This document shows, piece by piece, positions 12,901-25,307 of a DNA stretch of 64,000 bases; positions within the stretch are counted from its first letter, which is position 1, and every line of letters starts with the position of its first letter. A program made the translations under genes and the position numbers. The notes beneath the pieces are model-generated. The model had not been told where the DNA came from, made no database searches, and saw only the letters and a program-made list of their open reading frames with translations. The stretch is taken from assembly GCF_036785885.1 (NCBI RefSeq), contig NC_092326.1, positions 41,750,287 to 41,814,286 of the forward strand, given 5' to 3'. The DNA is from Coffea arabica. Lineage: Eukaryota; Streptophyta; Magnoliopsida; Gentianales; Rubiaceae.

Positions 12901-13761
12901 CACCAAAAGCTGCTGAAACGACGCCAAACAAGTTCCGTCGCAGGCCTTCCAGGGCTGACGATCCTATGATTTTTAGCTCGAATTCGAAGGAGTTAACGGT
13001 GTTTTTGGGAGAAAGATTCAAGAGCAAAGTTGTTGATCTACAACTATATATAGTTTAGAAACAAAAAACTAGCTTAAAGGGTTAAAATCAAAGTGAGGAT
13101 TTGAATCAAAATAGGGCTGGTGCATCAACCCGGTAGCAATTTTTCCAGAAAATTTGTTCTTCTTCTTTTTTCTCTGACTTTTCTTTCGTTTCTCCGCATT
13201 TTTTTCTTCTCTGATGATCCGCCGCCTCCCCTCTTTTGTCTTTTACCTAGTGCTGCGTTTTTATCCCTTTTATATGGAACAAAACCTCCCTTGTTTCAAC
13301 CCTTGTTTCAACGGTGGATGAAAAATTAGATTTTGTTGACCTCTTTGCAGCCATTAGATAGCTTCTATTCTAGAAAAATTTTGATAGAGATCAAGGGGGT
13401 GAGGTGACAAAAGAAAGACAAAAACAAAAACAAGTGGAATGAGCGGAGAATGGTTCGCTACAATTTTGTACCATGCCTTGTTCATGGCTTCTGGTTGTGT
13501 ACGAAGAAGGTAGAAAACAGCGCGCGCGTGGGCTCCTCCTCATTTTTTTTTATTTTGATTTTTCTGATTTTCTTCCTTTTCTTTTCCCATTTTTCAAAAA
13601 AAAAAAATATTTGAAGTGATTTTCCTTTTTTTTTTATATATAGAAAAAGTAATAAATAAACATGAAATAAACTAAAATAAAACGAATATAACTAAATTAA
13701 ACAAAATAAAAATAAGCAAAAAATAGTAATAAAAATAGATGATAAAATTTTGGTGTCTACA
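9928..13761. mobile_element. Probable solo LTR of a long-LTR retrotransposon
   Basis: The 3834-bp block starts TGTCATGCCCC and ends GGTGTCTACA, giving 5'-TG...CA-3' ends. It is flanked by CAAAT (9923-9927) and CAAAC (13762-13766), a 5-bp target duplication with one mismatch. The inside is non-coding and includes 'ggagtcgccacttagtattg' near 10128, a motif I associate with long plant LTRs. No second LTR, primer binding site or gag-pol frame is visible. A solo LTR left by unequal recombination is the simplest reading. A LARD-type fragment is the alternative. Confidence 0.5.
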
Positions 13762-13766
13762 CAAAC

Positions 13767-14695
13767 AAAAAATGAAGAAACTGACGCTACTCTGGTGAAC
13801 GTACGTTTCTAGTAAGGAAGGTAAATGTATTAATGTAGGTCATCTGGGAGATTATGACCACAGCTATACATTTTCAATGTAAGTCTTTTTAAGTAATGTT
13901 AAATATACTGATAGTGTATACACTGTTGTGATTAATTGTATAACATGTGTTTAAAATTTAAATTTCAAATTAATTGTTATACATTCAGCTCTAATATTGT
14001 ATAATATTTCAGAATTTAGAATATTGCACCAAGATTTCATTGATTATTTTAACTGACTATCAATTTTGAATTTTAAATGACCAAAAAAGTAAAAATCTGT
14101 AATCATTCAATGAGTAGCTTTATTCATCATTTTCTATAATGAAATTTAGCAAAATCTAAAGAAGACAAAAACATAGTGGGTTCGCACTCCACACTTCCAC
14201 CATTCATCACTATAGGTTCCAGGGAATCAGGTCTTCGCCTGACGTAAATTTCTTCAATCTCGAAATATTTTTCATGCCAAATAACTATCAACCTTGCCGT
14301 TCCTTCTAGTTCTGTGATAATGCTAACTTATTGTGAATATACTGTTCGTCTGTCTGAGATTAATAGTGGGTATTTGAAACCTGTTCATCTTGATTAATGT
14401 TTTTACCAACTCAATTTATAAATTTATATTCTATCCCTCTTACTCTAACATAGTATATATGATGTGGTCAAGTGGTGATGTTTACTTCAATACGTTTGTT
14501 TTTTTTTTTTTTTTTTTTTTCTGTTCCAACTATAAAAGTGAATATTTTCTTCGTACATTTAAACTCTATAATTAATTTTTTACCATCAATCTAAGACTAA
14601 GCATTCGTCTTTCACTGACATGAATGAATCTGGCTGTAAAATTTCACGATTAACCATGCATGATAACCCGGTCCTGCGTAATCTTTCTAAAGCAA
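13767..14695. other. Intergenic, no gene seen
   Basis: AT-rich DNA between the solo LTR and the Stowaway element, including a T-rich run near 14497-14520. No coding or RNA gene recognised. Confidence 0.5.
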
Positions 14696-14697
14696 TA

Positions 14698-15010
14698 CTC
14701 CCTCCGTTCCTTATTAGATGTCCTAATCCATTGTTTCTTTTTATCTGTCATTTTATTATATCAAGAAAGCATTTATGAACTTTTTTCCAAATTTACCCTT
14801 GCTTACCCTTTCAACTTTCTTGAATTGGAACTCTAAATAATTAAATGCAGTATTTGTAGCATTAACAATAAAAGTAGTTGAAGAGATGAAGAGACATAAA
14901 GGGTAATTTTGAGAAGTAAAGTTAAACTTTTGTTGACTTTTAGAAAATAACCAACTTTTTTAATCTAAGAGAATTAGTTATTCAAGCCATCTAATAAGGA
15001 ACGGAGGGAG
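14698..15010. mobile_element. Stowaway (Tc1/Mariner) MITE
   Basis: The left end CTCCCTCCGTTCCTTATTAG is matched by its inverse at the right end (CTAATAAGGAACGGAGGGAG), with TA on both sides. The 313-bp length, the CTCCCTCCGT start and the TA target duplication are diagnostic of plant Stowaway MITEs. It is non-coding. Confidence 0.92.
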
Positions 15011-15012
15011 TA

Positions 15013-15350
15013 GTATGCAAGAAGGAAGACAGACTGATGCTGGCAAAATGTCATACATATACCATCGATCCCAACAATGTCAATGTGGAGGCAGGCATCT
15101 TGGGCTCGAGACTCCTCAGACTGACAAATTATTCATTCTAGTGAAGGGAGCAAATGAAGGCATGCAGAAAAAGCACCCACGCTTCATTGGTCAATGATAT
15201 CATAAAAAAATATGTGAATAAGAATATGAGTCCCACAATCTCAATAGTTGCAAAAGCAAAAAAAAAAAAGAAAAGGTAATCTTAATTAGTGCAGCATGTA
15301 ACGGAGGAGTCATTGAGCGAGCTTGCTATATATATATTGATCCAAGAGAA
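15013..15350. other. 3' flank of second MATE gene
   Basis: Sequence between the Stowaway MITE and the stop codon of the second MATE gene. It probably contains that gene's 3' UTR (minus strand). No separate gene seen. Confidence 0.5.
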
Positions 15351-18300
15351 CTATTGTAGCAGAGGTTCCTCTTTTTCGTCATCCCAAGTGTCCAGCCTAG
15401 TCCTTGCTTTCTCCACCTGAAGAATTGCGAAAATTAGACATTCCTACATAGGTTAGAAGAAATCTATGACCTAATTAATTCTTGGGGTACGTAGCATTTA
15501 TACTACATAGGTTAGGTTAGAAGAATTTCGTATCAACTTAATTACAGAACCCGAAAAGCTTGACTCTGACTAAGAAAGTTTGATGGTCTTAATCAAGAAG
15601 TTTTTTTTTTTTTTGGGATTTTAAAAAAATGAGATGCTAGAAAGATTTGAATCCAAAATCTTTAATTGTTTTTTGAGTCGAGGTTTAAGTAATAAGTACC
15701 TCATCGTTCCAGTTGGTTCGAAAAGTGACCCAAACTAAGATCAGAGTTTGCATGGTCACGCCTCCAACCATTCCTAACCATATTCCCTGCAATTAAACCC
15801 GAACAAAAGTCACACGACAGTCGAAAATGGCATTCACTGCTGCTAGCTAGTAGGATCGATGCGATGGTAACAGTGGAATTCTTGTAGTTTTGACTTCATC
15901 CTTCTTCTAACTGGAAAAGACCCCCAAAGAAAAGAAAATTTGATGGCTATACTATACGTACCTTAGCACAAAGATTGAATTTGAATCCAAGAAGTGCACC
16001 CAATGGAACGCCCACCACGTAGTAACACCCAACATTCACATAAGCAACAAATTTTTGCCATCCACACCCAACAGCAACACCTACTCGTACGTGAACAATC
16101 CAACACCAAAACCTTTTTAGGAAAAAGGCAATAAGGTAACTGTTCCTTCCATATAGTTAGTCACTTAGTCTAGAGAAAATGTTCTGTCTGCCACAATACA
16201 AACTTGCATCTGGTCTAGAGAAACTTTGTAGTATTAACTTGGTTAAAACATATAGTATACAATATATGCAGCTTACCAGACAGAACTGGTTGAATCCCAT
16301 TAAGCAAAATAGAGACTGCAAGAAGCGGGGTAAGATCTGAGACGGCATTGGCGACAACTTCACCTTCAGTGAAAGCATAACTCATGACATGCCGCAAAAG
16401 AAGCACCGCGATGGCGCAGATCACTGCGATGATAAGCGAGCTTCCGGTCACCACCACCACCGCCAATGCTGCTGATTTGGGATGTCCGGCCCCCAGCTCG
16501 TTACTAATCCTCACACTGTTCCATTAAGAACATTACGTTGACTAACGGGATCAATTATTGAGTCTGTCTAGTCTAATGGGTGTCCACTCGTTAAAATATG
16601 CATGGTGCATATGCATATGCTATATATATGCTGCGAGATTACAGTGTCGAGGAGGAGGAGGAGGGGAAGGGTCTCTTTGTAAATTATACAATTAAAATGC
16701 ATTTTTTAAAGATATGTTAATTAGAACTTAAAAATGCACCTCGACCATAATCTTGAACCCGGGTACGTATTACAGAGTCTATAACCTAAGTATTTATTTA
16801 CTCTTTGTGTATTAGGTTAGAGGTGATTTAAGTGTTTTAATAAGTGTTTACCAGGCACTCGTTAGAAAAATGCTTTAACAAATTAGTCAATAAAGTGGTT
16901 CAAAAGAACAAACAATAGAAAACAAATTAAGACAACTATTAATACAAAGTAGTACTTTTTTAGGCTTGGTTCATGTAAACTATTTGTGTACTACCGTACG
17001 CTGCATGTGTTTGGCTACATGTTAGTGATGATGTAGGAAAAAATGAGCACCAATGATTGATTGACATCACATGATTCACAAACAAATTTGTGGACCAAGC
17101 CCTACATATATAAATATCTGTCTCAATACATCAAAAGGTTTTCTAATCTTTGGGCGGAGGTCACAATCAAGTTTTCTTTCATGCCTCGAATTCATCAGCA
17201 ATGAAAGCTGATAAATTATTAAAATCTCGATTGCTCTTGATTTTACAAAATTTGATTATAGAAACTGAGAGTAATTAGAATCAGTAAAAGCTACTCTTTA
17301 GATAATTTTAGATTTTAGATTTTTTTAATGATTAAAAATATCCACAATCAGAATACACCCTCAGCAACCGCAAACAACACACGCATACACTATTTAAGGG
17401 AATCTACGGCCCAACCCAAAAGGCATGGTAAAGTAATCGACAGAGAACATCACGAAAACTGATTATTCAAAATTAAAATTTATAACCATGGAAAATAATC
17501 AAACGAGAACAAACCCTAAGCCAGAAAGGCATTCCTATTTGTAGCAAGAAAAACTAATAACGAAACAAAAAAAAAAGGCCTAAACTTGCAGAGAATAAGA
17601 GAACTACTAACCTTGCTGCAGCATTGAAGCCCACTGCGACCATAAAAACCCATCCTTGGATCGTCTGACTGCACCACAGAGACATACCATTCCATTACTT
17701 ATTTCTCTGCTATGTTAGGGTGTGGTGGAAAACATTTGACAAATGCTTTCTAGCCATACTGTGGAAACATGACAAAAGCAGAGAGTACAGAAATTTTGCT
17801 CACAAAAAGGAAATTTTCCAATTTCATGTTTCGTGGCCAAGAAAAGTTCAAAAACAAGCAACTATGAGTTCACATTATTCTGATCCAAACCTTGGGCCAA
17901 TGCATTCAAGCAATTAATTGCATTTCATTTTCTTGCCTGAAAATTTGGAGGAAAAATAATTTAAGAAGTACCCTTTCACCCATCACCATTACTTTCCCTT
18001 GGTTGGGCCCATTTGATTTGCCTCACCTATCCGTATGATCACTGAGCACTGAATCATCTTGTCTTGTTCTGTGGTGTCACGTGCATAAATGGCAAAGAGA
18101 CAAACTGATCGCACCATTTATATACATCAGACCAATTTCTAGTTCAATAATCTTTGCCAAAAAATATGCGTCCATCCAATCCGGCCCTAGTAAGGAATCC
18201 TGAGTAGTGACTGCTGACCCCTATTTCCTTCCCCCACCCCACGCCACCAAAAAACAAGAAAGAAGAGTGGGAAAAGGTGGATGGTAGTATTTTTTGTCTG

Positions 18301-19893
18301 AGGATACATCTAATAATAAAATTGAAGTTTGAAATCCGAATTCATTATCTTATTGAATTGTTAAGTATTAAATATAATATATTCAAGTACATATCACATT
18401 CAGTAATAAGTGAATAGCTTATCACTTAATTATGCAGTAAATTTTATTCAGAAAATTCAGTATCACTTAATTAATTCAGATAATCAATTTTTTATTATCA
18501 AATGGTCTAAATATATTAAGACCCTAAAAGAGTAAAAAAAAATAAAAATAAAGGGGCAGAAAACATGGCTTACACGTTAATCACAATTTGTTGCAAAAAG
18601 AAGAAAAACACTCTATTATCTTACCATATAGACAAAGAGTCCAATGCAATAGCAGGATTTGGAAGCAAACCGGCAATCAGAACCAATATTTCGAAGTACC
18701 ATGTCTCCAGGCAAAGCATGACAGCGGATGAAGCAGACAATTTCAAGAAGTTCCATAGTCCGGAAAATGCCATCCAACTGAACCCATTCCAAGTTTTCTT
18801 GCATTTCTTACTCCCCAAAATATACACAAATTGAGCCACCACTATTACCCACCACGAAAAACTCAAGGTTAGCGATGCCCCTAATAATCCCCAATCCAGT
18901 ACATACACCACAATCCAAGTCAAAAAAACGTGCAGGACTAATGCCCCGGCTGCAATATATGCGCTTGGAAAAATGATACTCTGAGCTTGCAAGAATTTCT
19001 GTATGGGAAAATTGGCTGCGTATGCAAATATCTGCGGGATTAGTCCATAAACGAACAAGGCAGCTGCCGATGACACCTCCTCTGATTCACCAAGTAGAAG
19101 AAGAAGTGGCTTGCAGAATATGTACACCATCATCAGGGGCACTCCTGTTGCCATGAGAAGCACTGTTGATCTTTGCATATATACACCTAACATGTCGTAC
19201 TTGTGTGCCCCATATGCTTGCCCACAAAGGGTTTCCACAGCACTTCCCATCCCAAGCTGCGCATAATAACATTAGCAATGCATCAGTAATTTTTACTCGT
19301 TCGTTCGTGATTAATTCATCAGTGGTGTCTAAGCCACAAATTGACAAAACTGTGGTGGGAAAATGGAAGATGTTTGATTTGGAGGCGTAGGCTGGGCCCT
19401 AGAATATATGCACATTCGCAGTGCCGTACAAATTCTGTACCCAGAAAAAGCCAAGAAAAACGAAAAACAAAATGGTGCACAAATTGTACGCAAGCAAAAG
19501 AGACATTCAAGAAGAGACTGTTGCTGATTACTCAGTATCCGTATAAAAAGCACTTAATATAGAGGATATAAACGTTACCATGAGTCCATAGGCCAAAAGT
19601 TGGATACCAGTGTTTCCAAGAGAAGAGGCTGCCAGCTGAATATTACCAAGATGGCCACAGAATATCTGAGTAGACATGGAAACAACGTTGTTAAGCAAGT
19701 AAACCACACATGCCGGAGCAGCAAGCCGGAAAAGAGTCTTTATCTCAATGCCAACGGCCCGCCAGAGACGCTGGCACCGTGACAAGCTTGTATCCGATAG
19801 CACATCCTCAAGCTCTGAGCTAACTTCCTCCAACATGGATCGTTTCTGCTCTAGCAAAGTCTGATTGAACTCATTTTCTGGGGTGGACTCCAT
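15351..19893 (-). CDS. MATE efflux carrier (DETOXIFICATION family), copy 2, 7 exons
   Basis: Tandem paralogue of the MATE gene at 580-5429, in the same orientation. The exons are 19893-19579, 19256-18625, 17668-17612, 16515-16277, 16080-15962, 15786-15700 and 15416-15351. They join in phase into 504 residues. Exons 2-6 (632, 57, 239, 119 and 87 nt) have exactly the lengths of the other copy; only the first and last exons differ. Motifs are [52 protein letters not shown] and a [13 protein letters not shown] tail. About 12 membrane segments are expected. All introns have GT-AG ends. Charged, family-variable termini suggest the two copies differ mainly in regulation or sorting. It is a proton- or sodium-coupled exporter by family; the substrate is unknown. 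No lesion seen. Confidence 0.93.
18310..18520. repeat. MITE-like repeat in intron 2 of MATE copy 2 (copy A)
   Basis: This segment and 21925-22147 share the same ordered motifs: 'gaattc(a/g)tta', 'taaatataatatatt', 'agtatcacttaattaatt' and 'tatcaaa(t/c)g(g/a)tctaa'. They are two diverged copies of one AT-rich short element. Copy A is partial at its ends. It lies within an intron. Confidence 0.6.
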
Positions 19894-20160
19894 GCTTGTT
19901 CTTGTTCTTCTGCTTTTTTCCTTATTTTTTCTTGGTTTGCCCCCCTAATTCAAGAACAACAACTCGTGTATCTTATCTTATGAAATTTATGTTGGAGGTG
20001 AAGATCAGATATGACCCGCAGGCGGCTTTACAAGTATACTTCCACTAAGGTTTGGCAGACCTGCCCTTGCAAAATTGAACTACCGATATAACACGGTTGG
20101 AACGAAGACAGATGCCTTACGCATCTCTGAAAGGAAAAAGAAGAAACATTAATTAAGCTA

Positions 20161-20162
<2 letters not shown>

Positions 20163-20190
<28 letters not shown>
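20163..20190. repeat. (AT)14 microsatellite
   Basis: 28 bp of pure AT repeat, about 270 bp upstream of the start of MATE copy 2. It may belong to the distal promoter. Confidence 0.9.
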
Positions 20191-20193
<3 letters not shown>

Positions 20194-21924
20194 CGAATTT
20201 CGTCATATATGGAATGAAATCAAGATATTAATTTGAGTTACGAATTAGTTACCTTGGAAAGAAGATTATATACTTGATTTCTTTTTTTTTTTTGAATAAT
20301 ACTGTAATAATTTTTTTTATAGTATAGATATGGGATAAAAAAAGGTAACCGCAAAAAGAGAAAGGTCATTAAAAATAGAATGAAATCATCTCTTCATTGA
20401 GTCATTGGTGCATTTTTTTTTTTTCAAAATGAAGAAATAAATAAATCAATCAATCAATAAATTCACGTACTGTGGGGTACCGAAGTTGACAGATGAATAT
20501 ATTACCCAATCACGTTGCGGAGCTGGAATGAATATGAATTTGCATCATCTACGATTTTGACCACGATTCAAGATGCAACAAAAATGCAGTACGCACACCT
20601 GTACCTCGAATTTTTTTTATTTTTTATTTTTTTTGCAGTCTACTTCTAAACTGTCAATTTTAGTGCTTCTTTGTTTTGTCACATCAATTTTAGCTTGTCA
20701 CATCAATTTGTGTGCAGTCTACTTCAGCACTAAAAATTACATCAATTATATACGGATATAAATAGATTTGAAAAACAAATACTTGACACTACTGTGATAT
20801 AAAAAATCAATAGAATATTAGATAGAGAATTCAAGAAAATCAAAAGATAAAATACTTATAGCTCCAAAATTATCTGTGTATGCATCCAACTATACTTCTT
20901 GCTTCCTCCCAAGTCTTCTTACTTCTTATACCTTTAATATATTGGTTGAAAAATGAAATCAATTTCTCTACTTACCTTTAGATGAAAGGACTCAATTAAT
21001 GGTAGCTAGATTAAAGTCTTTTCAATTGAATTAGATTTTTAATGTTACAAAGAAAAAGCAAATTTATAAGAGGACTGTCTAACGGGCGCCCAATGATGTA
21101 TTTCAGATATTAAATTTTTAAAAAGATAAGATTAATTAGAGAAAGTATATAAATGTCAGAGAGAATAGTAATTACTAATGTGTGTATATATATAATAGAT
21201 TAAACCTTTCGATTATCAAAGAAAATATAGATTAGAAAAACTCTTTTAAACTTATACCCCTATAAAATTGTAAAAATTATTGATTGTTAGACTTATACAC
21301 GATAAAATTCTAAAAATTATTAATCAATATACGAGAGAGATAGTTAAACGTAGATTGAACATACAAGATAGAAACGAAATCCAGGAAACACAAAATATCC
21401 CTATCAAGATCCTATTCTTTAGGATCGCATCAGCAATTCTTCAGCACTAATTGATAAGAGCAGCAGCAATGATTTGATTTCCACCGCCAATAGTTTAGCC
21501 TCTCTTATTTACTTTATTTATTTTTACTTCATTTTCTAGGGGGAGAGTGGACATCGGTGTCAAGAGAAGTTCAATACGAAAACAAGAAGACGAGAAAGGG
21601 GCATTGTTTATTTAATAAAAAGGACTGATTTGGATGGAGATTTTAGTCCAAAAGATCCACAAAATTTTTAATAATAAATTCTGAGAGTACGTAAAGATTC
21701 CCCCACCCGTCCAAACAAAAAAAAAAGAGAGAGAGAGAGAAAAATCCTTCTGGGAAACAACAGTACCTTGTCCTTGTGTTAAATCAATTACCAACTTTCG
21801 CGGATCCAATTATTGCCCCATGCTCGTGTGCCAGGTTTGGTGGCAAGGTCAAAATTGATTACTTCCAAAAGCTAACAAACAAGATTACTATACATAGCGA
21901 TTTATCTATGAAAATAATTAATGA

Positions 21925-22147
21925 TGCGTTTGATAAAAAATTCGAAATCTGAATTCGTTAAATTATTAAATATTAAATATAATATATTTGAGTGCATGTT
22001 ATATCAAGTAGTTTATCACTTGATTTTGGGAGTAAGTTTTGCCTAGAAAATTTAGTATCACTTAATTAATTTAGATATTCAAGTTTTGATTATCAAACGA
22101 TCTGAATCCATTAAATTTAGGTGCTGAACTGGGTTATCAAATAGGAC
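21925..22147. repeat. MITE-like repeat, copy B
   Basis: The segment begins GCGTTTGATAA and ends TTATCAAATAGG, an imperfect inverted repeat of about 11 bp. The inside is AT-rich and shared with the intronic copy at 18310-18520. Size and ends suggest a hAT-type MITE, but the target duplication could not be established. Confidence 0.55.
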
Positions 22148-23070
22148 CTAAGTGTAGAATGAGGAACAAGTTAAAGGAGGGGCACATGATATCTGATAAT
22201 GTGGCCAAAATTATGTAACTCCGGGAAAATATATTATGATAAGTTTCTTTGGATGGTTTTTCTTGTTTAAATTGCAAAAGTCAACCTTACAAAGCAAACT
22301 TGTCTTCCATCATTCCATCAAATGTTTACTGTTAGAGTTACTTCCACGTGGAATGGAAATATATGTACACATTTCCTGGAAGAATTGGAAGAATATGAAT
22401 CATGGCAATATACCATAAACTTGAAGTAGACAACAAAAAGATAGATGATGTCGCAAGGGGTGAAATCAGTTTATTGTCGTGTACTTGAATTGCTAAGCTC
22501 AAAAAAAAAATTTTTTTTTTTTAAGTAGATGAATCCCAAATAAGATATTCTTTGAGAAAATGACCTACACAGAGGTGCATAGAAAGAAAGGCGTCCAAGA
22601 ATTGACACTGATTTTTTCATTTCTTAACAAGATATCATCATTTTCTTGAAAAATTTTTTGTACCAGTGTAATTTGTACAAAACAGCTCATCTACTTGTTG
22701 ATACCAATTTGCTGACCCTTTTTTTTTTTTTTTTTTTAATAGAATTTTGGTCACATAAGTTTGGCACATGTTCCCGAGTTTCCAATTCATCTGCCTTTTT
22801 TCCACGATGCAGAATTAGTTGCCTTATTTGCTTTCTCTTCTTTCCCCGTAATGGCAGCCCTTTAATTTTCCAGTCAGTGCTTCTTTGCTGGACTCAGTCT
22901 CTATGCCTATGAAACCAATGTAACATGGAAAGGTTGTTGGACTTGGGTCTCTACGTTGTTAGTTTAGTCTAAGATTTTAAAAATATCACCTACCTTCTTT
23001 ACTTTTCTTATTTGTGTAACAAAACTTTTAAAATCCTTGAACCACCCTTTCGCTCATTTTCCTATACTAG

Positions 23071-23666
23071 GCCTGGTGCCCTGTGAGTTTCGCGGAGTGT
23101 CCATTGTTGATTGTTTAATGATAATGTAGGTTATAATTTTAGAGAAAAGTTTTTTTTTATTTTGGTTTTTGGTTGTATATTTTTGAATTTTTTAGTTTTT
23201 GAAATATTATTGAAGTAATATTTTTGGAATATAGTTAATGGAAGGTAATGGAAAGTGGCATAATTAATTTGTATTTATTAAATAGTTATTGATTTTTTGT
23301 TGATAAGTATTTTATGGTAGTTGTATTTGTGTTATGTTATTTAATTTTATGGTAGTTGATAAGTATGTTATTTATCTTTATTGGATGTGTGTGAAGTTTT
23401 TGTTGATATATATATTTTTGAGAAAATGAATTTTTTATATATATATTTTGGGTGAGAAAATGTATGTTATGATTGTTCGATGCTGTTTATATTTTCTGTT
23501 TTTTGTTTATTTATGTGCGGTTATTATTGTAAATATTTAGAGTGGGCGGTAATGGTAAAATTTTGTAAAGTTGTGTAATGAGAGGAATTTGATAGTTGGT
23601 GGTAAATTTTTTATTTCATTACATGAAAGATGGATGATTTAGGGGAATATAACTGTTATGTCTAAT
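23071..23666. other. Helitron 3' subterminal non-coding region
   Basis: T-rich on the plus strand, with a hairpin candidate at 23079-23099 and no coding sequence. It is continuous with 26053 onwards once the LTR element is removed. Confidence 0.5.
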
Positions 23667-23671
23667 AAGCT

Positions 23672-24411
23672 TGATGCGAACTCGATTCTCCAAGGACCAC
23701 TCGAGAAGAAATTGAATTGATCAGACAGCGGAAAGATCTATCTTGATCAGGTTATGGGTACAAAAGACAGACTCTAAACCAATCAAGGACAGCTCGAGAT
23801 TGTTTAGAACGGTAGAATGGCGCTACAATTCAACATGGTCTTGAATTGATAAGCCGAAACTTGAACAAAGGAGATTCAACTCACTTTGTATCAAGGGACG
23901 TTCCCAAAGGAACAAGAAAGAGAAAACTCTCACATTTTATTCATAATTGTCTTCCCCGTCATATATCATGAGCTATAATATTTATAGCCTTACAAGACTC
24001 AAAAACCTAATCTAAGTTGGAAACAAATCAAATTTTCTTACTTGACTTGACTTCTAAACTTGACACAATTTTCTAAACAAATTTGAAAGCAATTAACTAT
24101 TTTCCTAAAACTCTAATTCAATTAGAATAGGAAACTAACTAACTCAAATTGGCTTAACTATGGTCAACATGACCTTAGCTTTTATTCCTTAATTCAAACA
24201 ACTTACTTAACTCTCAAATTAACTCTAATTAACAACTAACATTGCTGAAAACTCAATTAAATAAATGATAACAAGAAATAAGCATGACACAGGGCTGGAT
24301 CTTCAATGATTCTTGAGCCCGATTGCACCATCAACCATCATTGGAATGTGAAGACTTATAAAATAAATTTTCTTGGACTTGAAAGGAATCCAATTCTTCA
24401 TGTTCTCATCA
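23672..24411 (-). repeat. 3' LTR (minus-strand sense)
   Basis: 740 bp, direct repeat of 25308-26047, with TGATG...CATCA ends. It lies next to the polypurine tract at 24412-24424, so it is the 3' LTR of the minus-oriented element. Confidence 0.92.
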
Positions 24412-24424
24412 TTCCCCTCCTCTT
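24412..24424 (-). other. Polypurine tract of the nested LTR element
   Basis: AAGAGGAGGGGAA on the minus strand, directly abutting the 3' LTR. This is the expected primer position for plus-strand DNA synthesis. Confidence 0.8.
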
Positions 24425-24740
24425 GAAAGACGATTTGTCCTCAAATCGAGTACTTGCTTACAAACGAGTAACTTGGAGAATGTCTTGATATATGCAACCC
24501 AAGAAGCATGTCTGCCTTTTTTTTCTGTCCAAATTGCTCTCCTGAAAAAGGATGACCAGTGGCAGCCTAACTCCCTAAAATATAGAAAAAGATGAGCGAA
24601 TGTGAGGATAAGATGAATGGGCTAAGGAAAATCCTAAAAAGTAGGAGAAATGGTGGCTAAAATATAGGGATAGGTCTTTGTAACGGGTTAGGAAACTGGG
24701 TTGGGAGTGTTTTGGGAATGGTTAGATCAGTAGGTTCTTT

Positions 24741-24840
24741 GGAAGTCAATCAATATTTGGAAATCAATCAAGATATCAATCAAGATTTGGAAACCAATCA
24801 AGACTTGGAAATCAATCAAGATTTGGAAACCAATCAAGAC
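24741..24840. repeat. Minisatellite in the LTR-element interior
   Basis: About five imperfect repeats of an approximately 18-bp unit (CAATCAAGATTTGGAAAT or a close variant). On the plus strand one frame reads as repeated NQDLE(I/T), which looks incidental. Confidence 0.8.
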
Positions 24841-24888
24841 ACAACTCACTTTGGAAACAAACGCAAGGAAAAAAAATTCTTTTTTTCG

Positions 24889-24998
24889 ATGAACAGTTCT
24901 GCTACAGTACTATGAACAGTACTACTACAGTAGCGGCGGATGAACAGTACTGCTACAGCATGAACAGTGCCAATGAACAGTACCCCCCGTGAACAGTC
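24889..24998. repeat. ATGAACAGTACTGCTACAG degenerate tandem repeat
   Basis: Units built from TGAACAGT and GCTACAGTA recur five to six times with variable spacing, followed by a T-rich run. They lie in the non-coding interior of the LTR element. Confidence 0.75.
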
Positions 24999-25294
24999 CG
25001 ATTTTTTTTTTTTTTTTTTTGCTTTTGACGACTCGACACGAGGTTACGACTTCACTTGGAAGAAATTTAATGGGAGTTAAACCCTTGAAAAATCTGTTTT
25101 CAAGAATGTAATCACACCAAAAAATTTCAACCTCGATCAATCACAAGGTAGGTTAGACTCAAGTGATAAAATCAAGAAAACAAGAATCAAAAAATTTTTT
25201 TGTTCATTTAAATCGAAAGGCGGCTAGGGTCTTGTTAGAAAAATAAATAGAAAAAAAGAAAATCAAAGGATATTAACTTGAATCAAGAGCTGAG

Positions 25295-25305
25295 CTCTGA
25301 TACCA
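25295..25305 (-). other. Primer binding site (initiator Met-tRNA type)
   Basis: TGGTATCAGAG on the minus strand, two bases inside the right-hand LTR. This matches the 3' end of plant initiator methionyl tRNA, the usual minus-strand primer, and fixes the element's orientation. Confidence 0.9.
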
Positions 25306-25307
25306 GA

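Larger units (their letters stand above)
19894..23066. other. Intergenic, MATE copy 2 promoter side to Helitron 3' end
   Basis: AT-rich DNA holding the upstream region of MATE copy 2, the (AT)14 run, a GA-rich run near 21728-21741, copy B of the short MITE, and poly(T) runs near 22509 and 22719. None of the short open frames resembles a known protein. Confidence 0.5.

Noticed and set aside
12333-13329. Open frames of 60-116 codons
   Set aside because: They lie inside the probable solo LTR and show no domain; LTR interiors of this length commonly hold chance frames.
8170-13930. GTATACACTG(T)C-type palindromes near 8180 and 13910
   Set aside because: Shared short motif only; no inverted ends or target duplications could be matched to define an element between or around them.
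24712-24915. Plus-strand frame with repeated NQDLE residues
   Set aside because: Product of the minisatellite in the non-coding interior of the LTR element, on the strand opposite to its transcription.
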